DNA of 46,025 nucleotides from Roseateles chitinivorans (GCF_002761755.1 NZ_PEOG01000048.1:1-46025); one strand, 5' to 3'; positions 1 to 8,143 are shown, counted from the stretch's first letter. Numbers and translations: made by a program. Notes: generated by a model not told the origin, from the sequence alone.

Positions 1-686
1 CGGACGATCTGGCCGCGCTCGAGCCGATGCTCGCGCCCGGCCTGCGCGGCTGGCTCCTGCCCCGCGAAGGCCTGATCGCGCCGATTCCCGCGATGGCCGC
101 GCTGCATGCGGGCGCCGAGGGCGCGCGCTGGCACTGGGCTCGCGCGGTCGATCAGGTGCTGCCTGGCGAGTTGCACTTCGCCGATGGCGGCCGCTGGTCG
201 GGCGACTGGGCGGTCGACGCGCGCGGGCTGGGCGCGCGGCCGCCGCTGCCGCTGCGCGGCGTCCGGGGGGAAATCATCACCCTGTCCCTCGCAGGCCACG
301 GCTTGCGGCGACCGCTGCGGCTGCTGCATCCCCGGCACCGCGTCTACCTGGTGCCGCGCAGCGACAGCGAGATCGTCGTCGGCGCCAGCGAGATCGAGAG
401 CGAGGACCGCAGCCCGGTCTCGCTGCGTTCGGCGGTGGAGCTGATGGCGGCGGCGCAGAGTGTGCTGCCCTCGCTGTCGGAAGCACGCATCCTGCGCCTG
501 GACCGGCACCTGCGCCCCGCCTTGCCCGACAACCTGCCCTTTGTTCATCACGAGCCCGGCCTGCTGCGGCTCAACGGCCTGTACCGCCACGGCTGGCTGC
601 TGGCGCCCGCGCTGGTCGAGCGCCTGCTCGGCGATGCCGGGCTCGCCACGCTGGCGGAGCCGGCGGATCTGGAGATGTCCCCATGA
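1..686 (+). CDS. thiO: Glycine oxidase ThiO, C-terminal part (cut by window start)
   Basis: FAD-dependent amine oxidase that turns glycine into the iminoacetate used by ThiG to build the thiazole of thiamine. The reading frame is open from base 3, so the FAD-binding N-terminus lies outside the window; 227 residues are visible. They carry the substrate-domain signatures of the DAO/ThiO family: RGEIITL, then YLVPR followed by VVGASEIE, then LRPALPDNLP and NGLYRHGWLLAP near the C-terminus. The stop overlaps the thiS start (ATGA), so the two are translationally coupled. Its place in front of thiS-thiG separates it from other DAO-family oxidases. A TPP riboswitch or thiC, if present, would be upstream of the window. 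Confidence 0.88.
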   Translation, partial: DDLAALEPMLAPGLRGWLLPREGLIAPIPAMAALHAGAEGARWHWARAVDQVLPGELHFADGGRWSGDWAVDARGLGARPPLPLRGVRGEIITLSLAGHGLRRPLRLLHPRHRVYLVPRSDSEIVVGASEIESEDRSPVSLRSAVELMAAAQSVLPSLSEARILRLDRHLRPALPDNLPFVHHEPGLLRLNGLYRHGWLLAPALVERLLGDAGLATLAEPADLEMSP

Positions 687-940
687 GCGAATCAGAACCT
701 TCGTCGGTCCGCGTTGACGGCGACACGCCGACGCACGCGATGACGGTGCGCCTCGACGACCGGGCGATCACGGTAGCCATCGGCACCACGCTCGCGCAGC
801 TGCTCGCGCGCGAAGGCCGCGCGCAGGACGCGGTGGCCACCGCGCTCAACGGCCGCTTCGTCCCCCGAGCGGCGCGCGAGGCGACGCCGCTGCGCGACGG
901 CGACCAGGTCCTGTTCTTCCAACCGATCGTCGGAGGCTGA
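683..940 (+). CDS. thiS: Sulfur carrier protein ThiS
   Basis: Small ubiquitin-fold protein whose C-terminal glycine is adenylated and thiocarboxylated to carry sulfur to ThiG. The 85-residue product ends in the obligatory Gly-Gly (PIVGG), with the family pattern of a short beta segment, TLAQLLA, VATALNGRFVPR and LRDGDQVLFFQPIVGG. It is about 20 residues longer than usual. The extra N-terminus (about residues 1-19) looks unstructured, and an internal ATG at 740 would give a standard-length protein. The 683 start is kept because it overlaps the thiO stop. thiG follows after one base. Confidence 0.9.
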   Translation: MSESEPSSVRVDGDTPTHAMTVRLDDRAITVAIGTTLAQLLAREGRAQDAVATALNGRFVPRAAREATPLRDGDQVLFFQPIVGG

Positions 941-941
941 G

Positions 942-1739
942 ATGTCGGACACCCTCACCCTCGCCGGCGTCTCGCTGGAGAGCCGCTTTTTCCTCGGCAC
1001 CGCCGGCTATCCGAGCCCGGCCGTGCTGGTGGATGCGATCCAGGCGTCCGGCGCGCAGGTGCTGACCGTCGGCCTGAAGCGCACGCTGCAGGCCGGCGAC
1101 AACGGCGCGCTGGCCCAGGCGATGGCGGCCGGCACCGCGCAGGGCGCGCGCCTGCTGCCCAACACGGCGGGCTGTCGCAGCGCGCGCGAGGCGGTGCAGC
1201 TCGCCCACATGGCGCGGGAGTTGTACGGCACCGCATGGATCAAGCTGGAGGTGATCGGCGACGACCACACGCTGCAGCCCGATCCGTTCGAGCTGGTGGC
1301 GGCCGCCGCGGAGCTGGCGCGGGAGGGCTTTGTTGTCTTCCCCTACTGCACCGAGGACCTGATCCTCGGCCGGCGCCTGCTGGACGCCGGATGCCCGCTC
1401 CTGATGCCCTGGGGCGCGCCGATCGGCTCCGGCCAGGGCCTGCTCAACCTGCACGGGCTGCGCACCCTGCGCGAACGCCTGCCCGACACGGTGCTGGTGA
1501 TCGACGCGGGCCTGGGCGCGCCGTCGCAGGCGGCGCGGGCGATGGAACTGGGCTTCGACGCGGTGCTGCTGAACAGCGCGGTGGCACAGGCTGGCGACCC
1601 GGTGGCGATGGCGGGCGCCTTCGGCGATGCGGTGAGCGCCGGCCGGCGAGCCTTCCGCGCCGGCTTGATGGCGCCACAGGCCTTCGCGGTCGCCAGCACC
1701 CCGGTCAGCGGCCACGCCTTCCTGCTGGGGGACGCATGA
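942..1739 (+). CDS. thiG: Thiazole synthase ThiG
   Basis: TIM-barrel enzyme that condenses 1-deoxyxylulose 5-phosphate, dehydroglycine (from ThiO) and ThiS-thiocarboxylate sulfur into the thiazole phosphate of thiamine. The 265 residues match the usual family length. LLPNTAGC, the lysine-bearing strand WIKLEVIGDD (Schiff-base lysine), the phosphate-binding region LMPWGAPIGSGQG and the VIDAGLGAPSQAA motif are all present in order. A good Shine-Dalgarno (GGAGG) lies just upstream at the end of thiS. The stop overlaps the thiDE start (ATGA). Confidence 0.95.
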   Translation: MSDTLTLAGVSLESRFFLGTAGYPSPAVLVDAIQASGAQVLTVGLKRTLQAGDNGALAQAMAAGTAQGARLLPNTAGCRSAREAVQLAHMARELYGTAWIKLEVIGDDHTLQPDPFELVAAAAELAREGFVVFPYCTEDLILGRRLLDAGCPLLMPWGAPIGSGQGLLNLHGLRTLRERLPDTVLVIDAGLGAPSQAARAMELGFDAVLLNSAVAQAGDPVAMAGAFGDAVSAGRRAFRAGLMAPQAFAVASTPVSGHAFLLGDA

Positions 1740-3394
1740 CCGGGGCCGTCGATCGGCGCGAGCCGCTCGTCAGCGCCCTGCCCTCGCCGCTGGTGCCGCA
1801 TCCGAGCCTGGCGTCGCCCTGGGCCCCGGCGGTCGATCCGGACCTCACGGTGCTGACGCCCTGGACCGAGGATCCGACGCCACCGGTGATCTGGAGCGTC
1901 GCCGGCACCGACAGCGGCGGCGGCGCCGGGCTGAGCGCCGACACGCGAGCCGCGGCGGCGATGGGCGTGCACCTGTGCCCGGTGGTCGCTGCGGTGACGG
2001 CGCAGCATTCGCTCGGCGTCAACGCGGTCTTCCCTCTGCCACCGAACCAGGTGCGCGCGCAATTGAGCGCACTGCGCCAGGACCTGTCGCCGCGGGTGAT
2101 CAAAACCGGCCTGCTCGCGAGCGCGGCGACCGTCGATGCGCTGCTGGCGCAACGCGGCGACGCGTTGCTGGTGGTCGATCCGGTGCTCGGCGCGAGCGCG
2201 GACGGCGCAGCCTTCTGTGACGAGGCGCTGCTCGGCGCCTATCGCCATCAACTCGTGCCGGCAGCGGCCTTGATCACGCCGAACCGGCGGGAGGCGGAAC
2301 GGCTGCTCGGTGTCACGCCTGGCCAGTTGGCAGTGCCGGAACTCGCCGCGAGGCTGCGCGGCCTGGGCGCGCAGGCGGTGTGCATCACCGGCGGCGACGA
2401 CGCGGCGCAGGTCGACGGGCTGGCGCTGGACTGGCTGGACAGCGCGCTCGCCACCGGCTGGATCGCCTTGCCCAGGCTTTCCGGCCGCGACGGCGCCCCC
2501 CCGCATCACCACGGCAGCGGCTGCACTTTCGCGTCCGCGGCGGCGGCAGCGCTGGCGCGCGGCTTCGCGGTCCCGGACGCGGTGATCCTCGCGAAGATGC
2601 TGACCTGGTCGGCGCTGCGTGACGGGCATGCGGCCGGCGCCGGCCCCGGACCGCTTCGACCGGACCGCCGCTTCGTCGACGACCCGCGCGCGATGCCGGT
2701 GATGGGCTTCGGCGACGAGCGCGTGCCGGACCGGGCGACGCTGACGCGTTGGCGCGAGGTCCTGTGGCCGGCCTCCCGCCGCCCGCCGAACTTCTCCGGC
2801 GGCCTCTATGCGATCACGGATCGTCCGGAACGCGTCGCCGCGATGGCGCTGAGCGGCCACTTCGAGCATGTGCAGCTGCGCATCAAGCGCGGTGCCGGCC
2901 TCGACGAGGATCAGCTGCGCGCGGCGATCCGCGAGGCGGTGCGGGACATGGCCGGCCGTTCCAGCACGCTGTGGATCAACGATCACTGGCGGCTGGCGCT
3001 CGAGGAGGGCGCGCGGGCGCTGCACCTGGGTCAGGAGGACTGGGCCGGCCTGGGCGGCGAGGACCGCGACGAACTGTGGCAGCGCCGTTTGCGGCACGGC
3101 GTTCGACTGGGCCTGTCGAGCCACAGCCTGTGGGAGCTGTGCCGGGCGCGCGGCGTCGCGCCCGACTACATCGCCTGCGGTCCGCTGTGGCCGACGACGA
3201 CCAAGGACATGCCCTGGCTGGCGCAGGGGCTGGCGCAGCTGCGCTGGTGGTCACGGATGGCCGGCGTGCCGGTGGTCGGCATCGGCGGCGTACTGGAAGA
3301 CCGACAGTGGCGCGCCGGCTTCGCCGCCGGCGCGTCGGCGATGTGCCTGGTGCGCGCGGCGGAGGCGCTCGTCCCTTCGGGTGGACCGCGCTGA
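1736..3394 (+). CDS. thiDE: ThiD-ThiE fusion: HMP(-P) kinase / thiamine-phosphate synthase
   Basis: A 552-residue fusion joins two thiamine steps. The N-terminal half (about residues 50-300) is a ribokinase-fold HMP/HMP-P kinase: AGTDSGGGAGLSADTRA, then VVDPVLGAS, then LITPNRREAERLLG, then HGSGCTFASA with the anion-hole cysteine. The C-terminal half (about 355-552) is a ThiE TIM barrel: GGLYAITD, VQLRIK, WINDHW, LHLGQEDW, GLSSHS, GPLWPTTTK and VVGIGGV. All expected substrate and phosphate motifs are retained in both halves, so both activities are likely. The first 50 residues are non-conserved. The ATG overlaps the thiG stop. With ThiO/S/G this covers the thiazole branch and the coupling step. 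Confidence 0.9.
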   Translation: MTGAVDRREPLVSALPSPLVPHPSLASPWAPAVDPDLTVLTPWTEDPTPPVIWSVAGTDSGGGAGLSADTRAAAAMGVHLCPVVAAVTAQHSLGVNAVFPLPPNQVRAQLSALRQDLSPRVIKTGLLASAATVDALLAQRGDALLVVDPVLGASADGAAFCDEALLGAYRHQLVPAAALITPNRREAERLLGVTPGQLAVPELAARLRGLGAQAVCITGGDDAAQVDGLALDWLDSALATGWIALPRLSGRDGAPPHHHGSGCTFASAAAAALARGFAVPDAVILAKMLTWSALRDGHAAGAGPGPLRPDRRFVDDPRAMPVMGFGDERVPDRATLTRWREVLWPASRRPPNFSGGLYAITDRPERVAAMALSGHFEHVQLRIKRGAGLDEDQLRAAIREAVRDMAGRSSTLWINDHWRLALEEGARALHLGQEDWAGLGGEDRDELWQRRLRHGVRLGLSSHSLWELCRARGVAPDYIACGPLWPTTTKDMPWLAQGLAQLRWWSRMAGVPVVGIGGVLEDRQWRAGFAAGASAMCLVRAAEALVPSGGPR

Positions 3395-3453
3395 CCCCGC
3401 GCACCGCGCCTGACGCCTCGCTGTCGGCCCGGGCCTGCGCTCGACCAGCGGCT

Positions 3454-3490
3454 CGCCGATCCCCCCGATTGGCGGCGCCCTTCTTCGCGA
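3454..3490 (+). terminator. Possible terminator after thiDE
   Basis: A 7-bp stem (3454-3460 with 3468-3474, one G-U pair) and 7-nt loop is followed by a C/T-rich run ending in CCCTTCTTC. It sits about 60 bases past the thiDE stop in the gap before chpS. The T-run is weak, so this is a suggestion only. Confidence 0.25.
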
Positions 3491-3608
3491 TTGCCGATGG
3501 GCACCGGCTCATGGAGCATCGTTGCTCGTTCGATGCATGCCGCCGGAAGGCGGGTCGCTCGACCGCTTTCAGCGGCCCGTCCGACCAGCAACGAATGTAC
3601 AACTTTGT

Positions 3609-3638
3609 TTTACTTGAGACCGTCAGCCTGCCTAGAAT
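3609..3638 (+). promoter_or_regulatory. Candidate promoter of chpSB
   Basis: TTTACT (3609-3614) and TAGAAT (3633-3638) are separated by 18 bp, inside a short AT-rich patch (about 3595-3640) that stands out in this GC-rich DNA. It lies 30 bases before the chpS ATG, with GGAGG at 3656-3660 as the ribosome site. ChpS-type antitoxins repress their own promoter, so an operator probably overlaps this patch; I could not define one. Confidence 0.4.
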
Positions 3639-3667
3639 GCGGACCTCGCTGCCGCGGAGGAACGGTC

Positions 3668-3919
3668 ATGGAAGTGGTGTTGAAGAAGATGGGAAACAGT
3701 ACCGCGTTGATTCTCCCGCCGCCCGTGCTGCGGGACCTGGGTCTGGCCGCCGGCCACGCGTTGACGCTGGAGACGACGGCGGACCGCCGGCTCGTCCTGA
3801 CGCCCAAGCGCAAGTACACGCTCGAGGAGATGATCGCCGCCTGCGACCTCTCGGCCGCGCCGCCGGCCGACATGGCCGCCTGGGACGCGCTCGGGCCGGC
3901 GGGGGGCGAGGCGTGGTGA
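3668..3919 (+). CDS. chpS: Antitoxin ChpS (MazE/AbrB-fold)
   Basis: An 83-residue antitoxin of a type II module, predicted to bind DNA through its N-terminal swapped-hairpin (AbrB/MazE) domain and to neutralise the toxin with its C-terminal tail. The N-terminus has the family pattern KKMGNSTALILPPPVLRDLGL. The middle (KRKYTLEEMIAACD) and the Gly-Glu-Ala-Trp end closely parallel E. coli ChpS (from memory). ATG 3668 is chosen over an upstream in-frame start because GGAGG sits 7 bases before it and the AbrB domain begins there. The stop overlaps the toxin start. Confidence 0.85.
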   Translation: MEVVLKKMGNSTALILPPPVLRDLGLAAGHALTLETTADRRLVLTPKRKYTLEEMIAACDLSAAPPADMAAWDALGPAGGEAW

Positions 3920-4257
3920 GGAAGACCTTCGATCGCGGCGACATCGTCGCCGTGCCCTTCGACCCCACGCTCGGTCGTGAGCAACGGGGAGCGCGACCGG
4001 CGCTGGTGCTGACGCCGCTGGCCTTCAACCGGCTTGGCGACGTGCTGGTGGCCCCCATCACGCAAGGCGGCGACTTCGCCCGCCACGCCGGCTTCGCGGT
4101 GATGCTGACCGGCACCGGCTGCAGGACCCAGGGCGCCGTGCTGGTCAACAAGATTCGGATGATGGACCTGCAGGCGCGGCAGGCCCGCCGCATCGAGCGA
4201 GCGCCCGCCGAGGTGATCGAGGAGGCCGTCGCTCGGCTGTCGGCGATATTGGCCTAG
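3916..4257 (+). CDS. chpB: Toxin ChpB (MazF/PemK-family mRNA endoribonuclease)
   Basis: A 113-residue MazF/PemK-fold toxin predicted to cleave mRNA at short sequence motifs. FDRGDIVAVPFDPTLG, the RPALVLTPLAFNRLG strand, VAPITQGGDFARHAGF and VLVNKIRMMDLQAR match the E. coli ChpB branch more than MazF itself (recalled, not aligned). No ATG is available. GTG at 3916 (or 3913) overlaps the chpS stop, giving translational coupling typical of such pairs. The C-terminal EVIEEAVARLSAIL helix is intact and the length is normal, so the toxin looks functional. It converges on phoA. Confidence 0.87.
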   Translation: MRKTFDRGDIVAVPFDPTLGREQRGARPALVLTPLAFNRLGDVLVAPITQGGDFARHAGFAVMLTGTGCRTQGAVLVNKIRMMDLQARQARRIERAPAEVIEEAVARLSAILA

Positions 4258-4317
4258 CACCGCTCCGGATGGGCCGTCCGCGGGTCATCGGCGGGCGTTT
4301 CCGCCCCCCCGCGCTCC

Positions 4318-6366
4318 TCACTGTCGCGGCGACTTCGCCGGCCGCTTCGCCCCCGAGGCATCGGCCGGGGCCGTCGTGCCCTTGACCACCGCCTGCGCCA
4401 GCTTGAAGAACACATCGGTGTTGTCGATCACGCCGGTGAAGGCCAGCGCGCCGGGCCCGAAGGCCGACAGCGGGATGTCCGTCGCCGTGTGCACCGCCTG
4501 CTCGCCGGGCACCTGGCCGGTGACCAGGAACTCGCCCTGCGCGTCGTCGCGCTCGGCCGCGTTGGCCGGGTACCACTTCAGCGGCTCCGCCTTGGCCAGC
4601 GGTTGCTGCGCGTCGCGCAGCGGCGTCTGGTTGGTGCGCCAGTCTTCATAGCGATCCGCGTTCGCGCCATAGCCGACCAGCAGGCGATAGTCGATGTCGG
4701 TCGCCTCCGGATAGCCGTCGGCCGCGATGCGATAGCGCGGGAAGCCGGCCTTCTCGTAGACGCCGACGACCTTGTCGCGCAGGTTGGCCGCGCCCTTCTT
4801 CGTCGCCGCGTCCAGCAGCGCCTGGTCGGTCAGCATCGAGCCGCCGATCAGCGCCGCGCCCGAGCACTCATGGTCGGCGGTGACGATCACCAGCGTGTCG
4901 CCCTGCTCGCGCGCGAAGTCCTGCGCGACCTGCACCGCGCGGTCGAACTCGATCGTGTCGAGCATCCATCGCTCGCTGTCCATGTTGTGCGCCTGCTTGT
5001 CGATCGAGGCGCCCTCGATCATCAGCACGAAGCCCTGGGGCTGCTTGCGCAGCGTCGCGAGCGCGGCCCGGGCCATCTCGTCGAGCATTGGCTGGTCGGG
5101 GAAGCCGTAGTCGTCGACGACGCTGCCGCCCGCCAGGCCCTTCTTCGCACCGCGGCGACCGTCGATCTTGTCCAGCGCCACATTCATGTTGGAGAAGGCG
5201 AACAGGCCCAGCAGCTTGTCCGCACCCGCGCCGGCGATCGCCTCGTCGAGCGCCGTCTTCGTCGGCGCATAGCGGTAGCCCGCGTCCTGGAACTCCCTGA
5301 TCAGATCGCGGCCCTTGTCCTTCGCGCCCGGCGCCGCGCCCCAGCGCTTCACGATTTCGGCCGTGTGCGGGTCGCTCGTCGAGAAGGCGTAGTCGTTGGC
5401 CTCGGCGCGCTCGGAGCCGGCCGTGCCGGCAGGCAGGAACCACTTGCGCCCGCCGCCCAGCAGCACCGTCAGGCCGGTCCGTGAGCGATCATCGAAGAAC
5501 TGGTCGACGATGCCGGTGCCCGCGCCGCGGTTGCTGGTGTGCACCGCGTTGCCGGCCGGCGTCGCATCGAAGACATCGGCGGTGGTGACGACGCCCAACG
5601 CCTTGCCCTGCGTGCGATGCAGATATTCGGAGAGGTATTCGATGCGCGGGTTGTCGAAGGCGTCGACGGTGTCGTCCGGGAACACGCCCTCTTCATTGTT
5701 GTTGTTCTTGTTGCCGGAGACGTAGGCCGTCATGCCGGGCGCCGAGTCGGTCACCACCGAGTTCAGCGAGGCGGTCTTGACCATTCCCGTCACCGGGAAG
5801 GTGTCCATCGCCAGCGGCTGGATCGCCTTGCCCTGGGCATAGCCGCCCTTGACGATGCGCGCGGCCGTGCGTTGCGCCGCGCCCATGCCGTCGCCCAGCA
5901 GGATGATGAGGTTCCGCACCTTCGGCCCCATCGCCGCGGCGAAGGGCACCACGTCGAGGTCGCCGGTGGCGGTGACCTTCTGGCCGTCCGCCTGCACCGC
6001 CTCGACGCTGAAGGTGTGGCGACCGGCCTTCTGCAGGCTCACCGCGCGCACCGTCGCGATCGCGGTCTCCGCCGCCACGCCCTTGACGCAGCCGGCCGCG
6101 CAGTCGCGCAGCGCGACGGTGGCATCGACCGGCTTGCCGTCGATCAGGAAACGCGCGCCGGTGATGCGCTGCCCCGCATCCGGCTTGATCGTGGCCTGCA
6201 GGTCGAAGCGCTGGCCGGGCAGGAAGCGGGCGATGACCGGCTCGGAGCGGCCGCTCGCGAACAGCTCGCTGGGCGGCGTGAGCCGCGTCACGGTGGGAGC
6301 CGCCTGGGCGGCGCTCAGCGCCAGCAGCGCACAAGCGCCGGCGAGCAGGGAGGGCAGATGTTTCAT
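4318..6366 (-). CDS. phoA: Secreted alkaline phosphatase (PhoA family)
   Basis: Periplasmic or secreted phosphomonoesterase that releases phosphate from organic esters. Of 682 residues, 1-22 are a Sec signal (hydrophobic stretch, cleavage after AQA). Residues about 25-145 form an extra beta-rich domain absent from E. coli PhoA. The catalytic domain follows: IILLGDGMG (metal Asp159), VVTDSAPG (nucleophile Ser208), MIEGASIDKQAHNMD, VTADHECSG and a final HTATDIPLSAFG with the last zinc histidine. All key residues are visible. It is preceded on the same strand by a small exported protein (gap 86 bp with tandem octamers). No strong Shine-Dalgarno is seen. A Pho-regulon promoter would be expected, but no clear Pho box was found. 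Confidence 0.9.
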   Translation of the reverse strand: MKHLPSLLAGACALLALSAAQAAPTVTRLTPPSELFASGRSEPVIARFLPGQRFDLQATIKPDAGQRITGARFLIDGKPVDATVALRDCAAGCVKGVAAETAIATVRAVSLQKAGRHTFSVEAVQADGQKVTATGDLDVVPFAAAMGPKVRNLIILLGDGMGAAQRTAARIVKGGYAQGKAIQPLAMDTFPVTGMVKTASLNSVVTDSAPGMTAYVSGNKNNNNEEGVFPDDTVDAFDNPRIEYLSEYLHRTQGKALGVVTTADVFDATPAGNAVHTSNRGAGTGIVDQFFDDRSRTGLTVLLGGGRKWFLPAGTAGSERAEANDYAFSTSDPHTAEIVKRWGAAPGAKDKGRDLIREFQDAGYRYAPTKTALDEAIAGAGADKLLGLFAFSNMNVALDKIDGRRGAKKGLAGGSVVDDYGFPDQPMLDEMARAALATLRKQPQGFVLMIEGASIDKQAHNMDSERWMLDTIEFDRAVQVAQDFAREQGDTLVIVTADHECSGAALIGGSMLTDQALLDAATKKGAANLRDKVVGVYEKAGFPRYRIAADGYPEATDIDYRLLVGYGANADRYEDWRTNQTPLRDAQQPLAKAEPLKWYPANAAERDDAQGEFLVTGQVPGEQAVHTATDIPLSAFGPGALAFTGVIDNTDVFFKLAQAVVKGTTAPADASGAKRPAKSPRQ

Positions 6367-6420
6367 CGTCGGGACTCGAGTCGAAGGAATCGGAGAAGGC
6401 TGGGAAATGGGGAACGCTGC

Positions 6421-6452
6421 GGGTGCGCGGATGCGCGGGTGCGCGGGTGCGC
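6421..6452. repeat. Four tandem copies of an octamer
   Basis: GGGTGCGC is repeated four times head to tail (6421, 6429, 6437, 6445). The second copy has G to A at position 3. It fills much of the 86-bp gap between the stop of the upstream exported-protein gene and the phoA start. Such a run is prone to slippage. Confidence 0.85.
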
Positions 6453-7013
6453 TCAGTGGCGATGGCCGGCGCCGTCGAGCCGCAGGCCCGCGGTGGCGTC
6501 GGTCTCCAGCGCCCCGGGCGGCAGGCGAAGGCGGATCCAGGACACCCGGCCGGTCTCGTCCTCGACGCGGCCCACCGACAGCGTGCCGGTCAGCAGCACC
6601 AGGCCGTCACGGTGCGCGACCAGGCGCTCCCGCTGCGCCGGATCGAGCAGCACGGTGACCGTCGCGGCGGGTAGGTCGTCGGCCTCGCCGTCGGCGTGCT
6701 CGCTCATGCGCACCGGACGCGGTGTCAGCCAGAAGCGACCGGGCCGGGCCTGTTCCTGCGCGACCATGTAGCCGACCAGCCGCACTGGACGGCCATCGGC
6801 GGCGAGCAGCGCGTCCGACAGTTCCAGGCCCGCAGGGCCGATCGGCGACTTGAAGAATTGGGAGAACCTGAGCTCCGACACCTCGGCCGTCGAGGCGGCC
6901 GGCGCGGGCGTGTCTGGCGCGGCCGGTGCCGCGCGCGCCGTCAGCGTCGCCGCGAGGGCGAGCAGGGCCGCGCAGCGGGCAAGCCGCATACCTGTGGTGA
7001 GTTCGACGCACAT
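6453..7013 (-). CDS. Exported protein of unknown function, phoA neighbour
   Basis: A 186-residue protein with an N-terminal signal (LARCAALLALAATLTARA), then an Ala/Pro-rich linker and a compact domain. Segments such as GRPVRLVGYMVAQEQ and TVTVLLDPAQRERL, followed by VLLTGTLSVG and WIRLRLPPG, suggest an OB-like beta barrel of the DUF3299 kind. That is a pattern impression, not a firm family call. The start is uncertain: ATG 7013, or ATG 6989 directly before the signal. It is first in a two-gene unit with phoA. It may assist phosphatase export or metal loading, but nothing in the sequence proves this. Confidence 0.6.
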   Translation of the reverse strand: MCVELTTGMRLARCAALLALAATLTARAAPAAPDTPAPAASTAEVSELRFSQFFKSPIGPAGLELSDALLAADGRPVRLVGYMVAQEQARPGRFWLTPRPVRMSEHADGEADDLPAATVTVLLDPAQRERLVAHRDGLVLLTGTLSVGRVEDETGRVSWIRLRLPPGALETDATAGLRLDGAGHRH

Positions 7014-7047
7014 GGGCCGCGATTCTTTCGGCGACGGATGACGGTTC

Positions 7048-7092
7048 CGTGACGCACCGCTTTTCTTGCTTGACACCGCGCGCGGCGTCACG
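7048..7092. promoter_or_regulatory. Inverted repeat and -35-like box in a divergent gap
   Basis: CGTGACGC (7048-7055) and its perfect reverse complement (7085-7092) flank a consensus -35 TTGACA at 7070-7075, which points toward the methyltransferase gene. No good -10 follows at 17 bp. It is a candidate operator/promoter for the divergent pair. Confidence 0.3.
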
Positions 7093-7123
7093 CGAAGCTG
7101 GCCCGCGAAAAAAAAGGGAGCCC

Positions 7124-7774
7124 ATGAACACGCCCGACACCCGGCCGGCGCTGCAGGCCCTGAACGCGCTCTACGCGCGCCGCGCGCCGATCTACGACTA
7201 CGAGCTGATGCCGGTGGCGCCGCTGCGGCGCGAGGCGATCGCCGCCCTGGAACTGGCGCCGGGGCAGACGGTGCTCGACATCGGCGCCGGAACCGGGTTG
7301 AGCCTGCCCGAACTCAGCCGCGCGCTGGGACCCACTGGACGGATCGTCGCCGTCGAGCCCTGCGAGACGATGATGCGGCTGGCTCGCCAGCGCGCGCGGA
7401 CCAATCACCTGGACACCCCGGTCGACTACCTGCCGACCACGGCCGAGGACGCGCCGTATGCGTCCGCGCTCGACACGCGACGCGCCGACGCGGCCCTGTT
7501 CTTCTTCACGCACGACGTGCTGCAGAGCCTGGAGGCCGTCGAGCGCGCACTGGCCGCGCTGAAGCCGGGCGCGCGCATCGTCGCGGCCGGGCTGGCCTGG
7601 GCGCCGCCGTGGATGCCGATGAGCAACTGCTTCGTGCTCGGCGCGGCGATGCATTCGATCCTCCGCATGGAGGGCCTGGACTGCCCGTGGCGGCATCTGG
7701 AGGCCCGAATGGCCAACGCGGAGGTCGAGCGCCGCTGGCTCGCCTCCGCGTATCTGCTCAAGGGCCGCCGCTAG
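7124..7774 (+). CDS. Class I SAM-dependent methyltransferase
   Basis: A 216-residue Rossmann-fold methyltransferase of the Methyltransf_25/UbiE-like type. Motif I is TVLDIGAGTGLSLPEL (about residues 50-65). The acidic residue ending strand 2 lies in IVAVEPCETMM, and ADAALFFFTHDVLQSLEAV is the motif IV region. The N-terminal ARRAPIYDYEL resembles the cap of small-molecule methyltransferases. The substrate cannot be read from the sequence. ATG 7124 is chosen because AAGGGAG lies 4 bases before it. It is divergent from the phoA unit and convergent with the PspC gene, 12 bases away. Confidence 0.8.
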   Translation: MNTPDTRPALQALNALYARRAPIYDYELMPVAPLRREAIAALELAPGQTVLDIGAGTGLSLPELSRALGPTGRIVAVEPCETMMRLARQRARTNHLDTPVDYLPTTAEDAPYASALDTRRADAALFFFTHDVLQSLEAVERALAALKPGARIVAAGLAWAPPWMPMSNCFVLGAAMHSILRMEGLDCPWRHLEARMANAEVERRWLASAYLLKGRR

Positions 7775-7786
7775 GCGGCTGGGCCG

Positions 7787-8143
7787 TCAGTCCTCGATCG
7801 GCACGAAGATCCACAGCAGGAAGTACAGCAGCATCCCGCCGCCGGCGCACATCGTGAGCGCGACGAAGACCACGCGCCAGAACCACGCGGCCAGGCCGCT
7901 GAGCCGGGCGAGGCCGCCGCACACGCCACCGATCCAGCGATCGTCGCGGCTGCGCCGGAAGGCATTGATCGCATTGACGGCCGGCGCGCCGCCCTGCGGC
8001 GTCGCGTAAGCGTAGGCGCTGGACGAGGACGGGCGCGCGCCGGCGCTCAGCACGCGGTCCTTGGCCCGGGTGAACTCCTCGTCGCTGAGGACGCCGCGCT
8101 GATGGAGATCGGCCAGGCGGTTGAGTTCTTCGCTGTCGGACAT
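7787..8143 (-). CDS. SHOCT + PspC domain membrane protein
   Basis: A 118-residue protein. Residues about 4-30 (LNRLADLHQRGVLSDEEFTRAKDRVL) are a SHOCT domain. Residues about 60-118 form a PspC-type domain with WIGGVCGGLARLSG followed by one or two hydrophobic segments (AWFWRVVFVALTM; GMLLYFLLWIFVPIED). It is probably an inner-membrane protein. PspC domains occur in envelope-stress proteins, but no other psp gene is near, so the role is open. ATG 8143 is preferred to an upstream ATG because GGAG lies upstream and SHOCT begins there. Confidence 0.8.
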   Translation of the reverse strand: MSDSEELNRLADLHQRGVLSDEEFTRAKDRVLSAGARPSSSSAYAYATPQGGAPAVNAINAFRRSRDDRWIGGVCGGLARLSGLAAWFWRVVFVALTMCAGGGMLLYFLLWIFVPIED

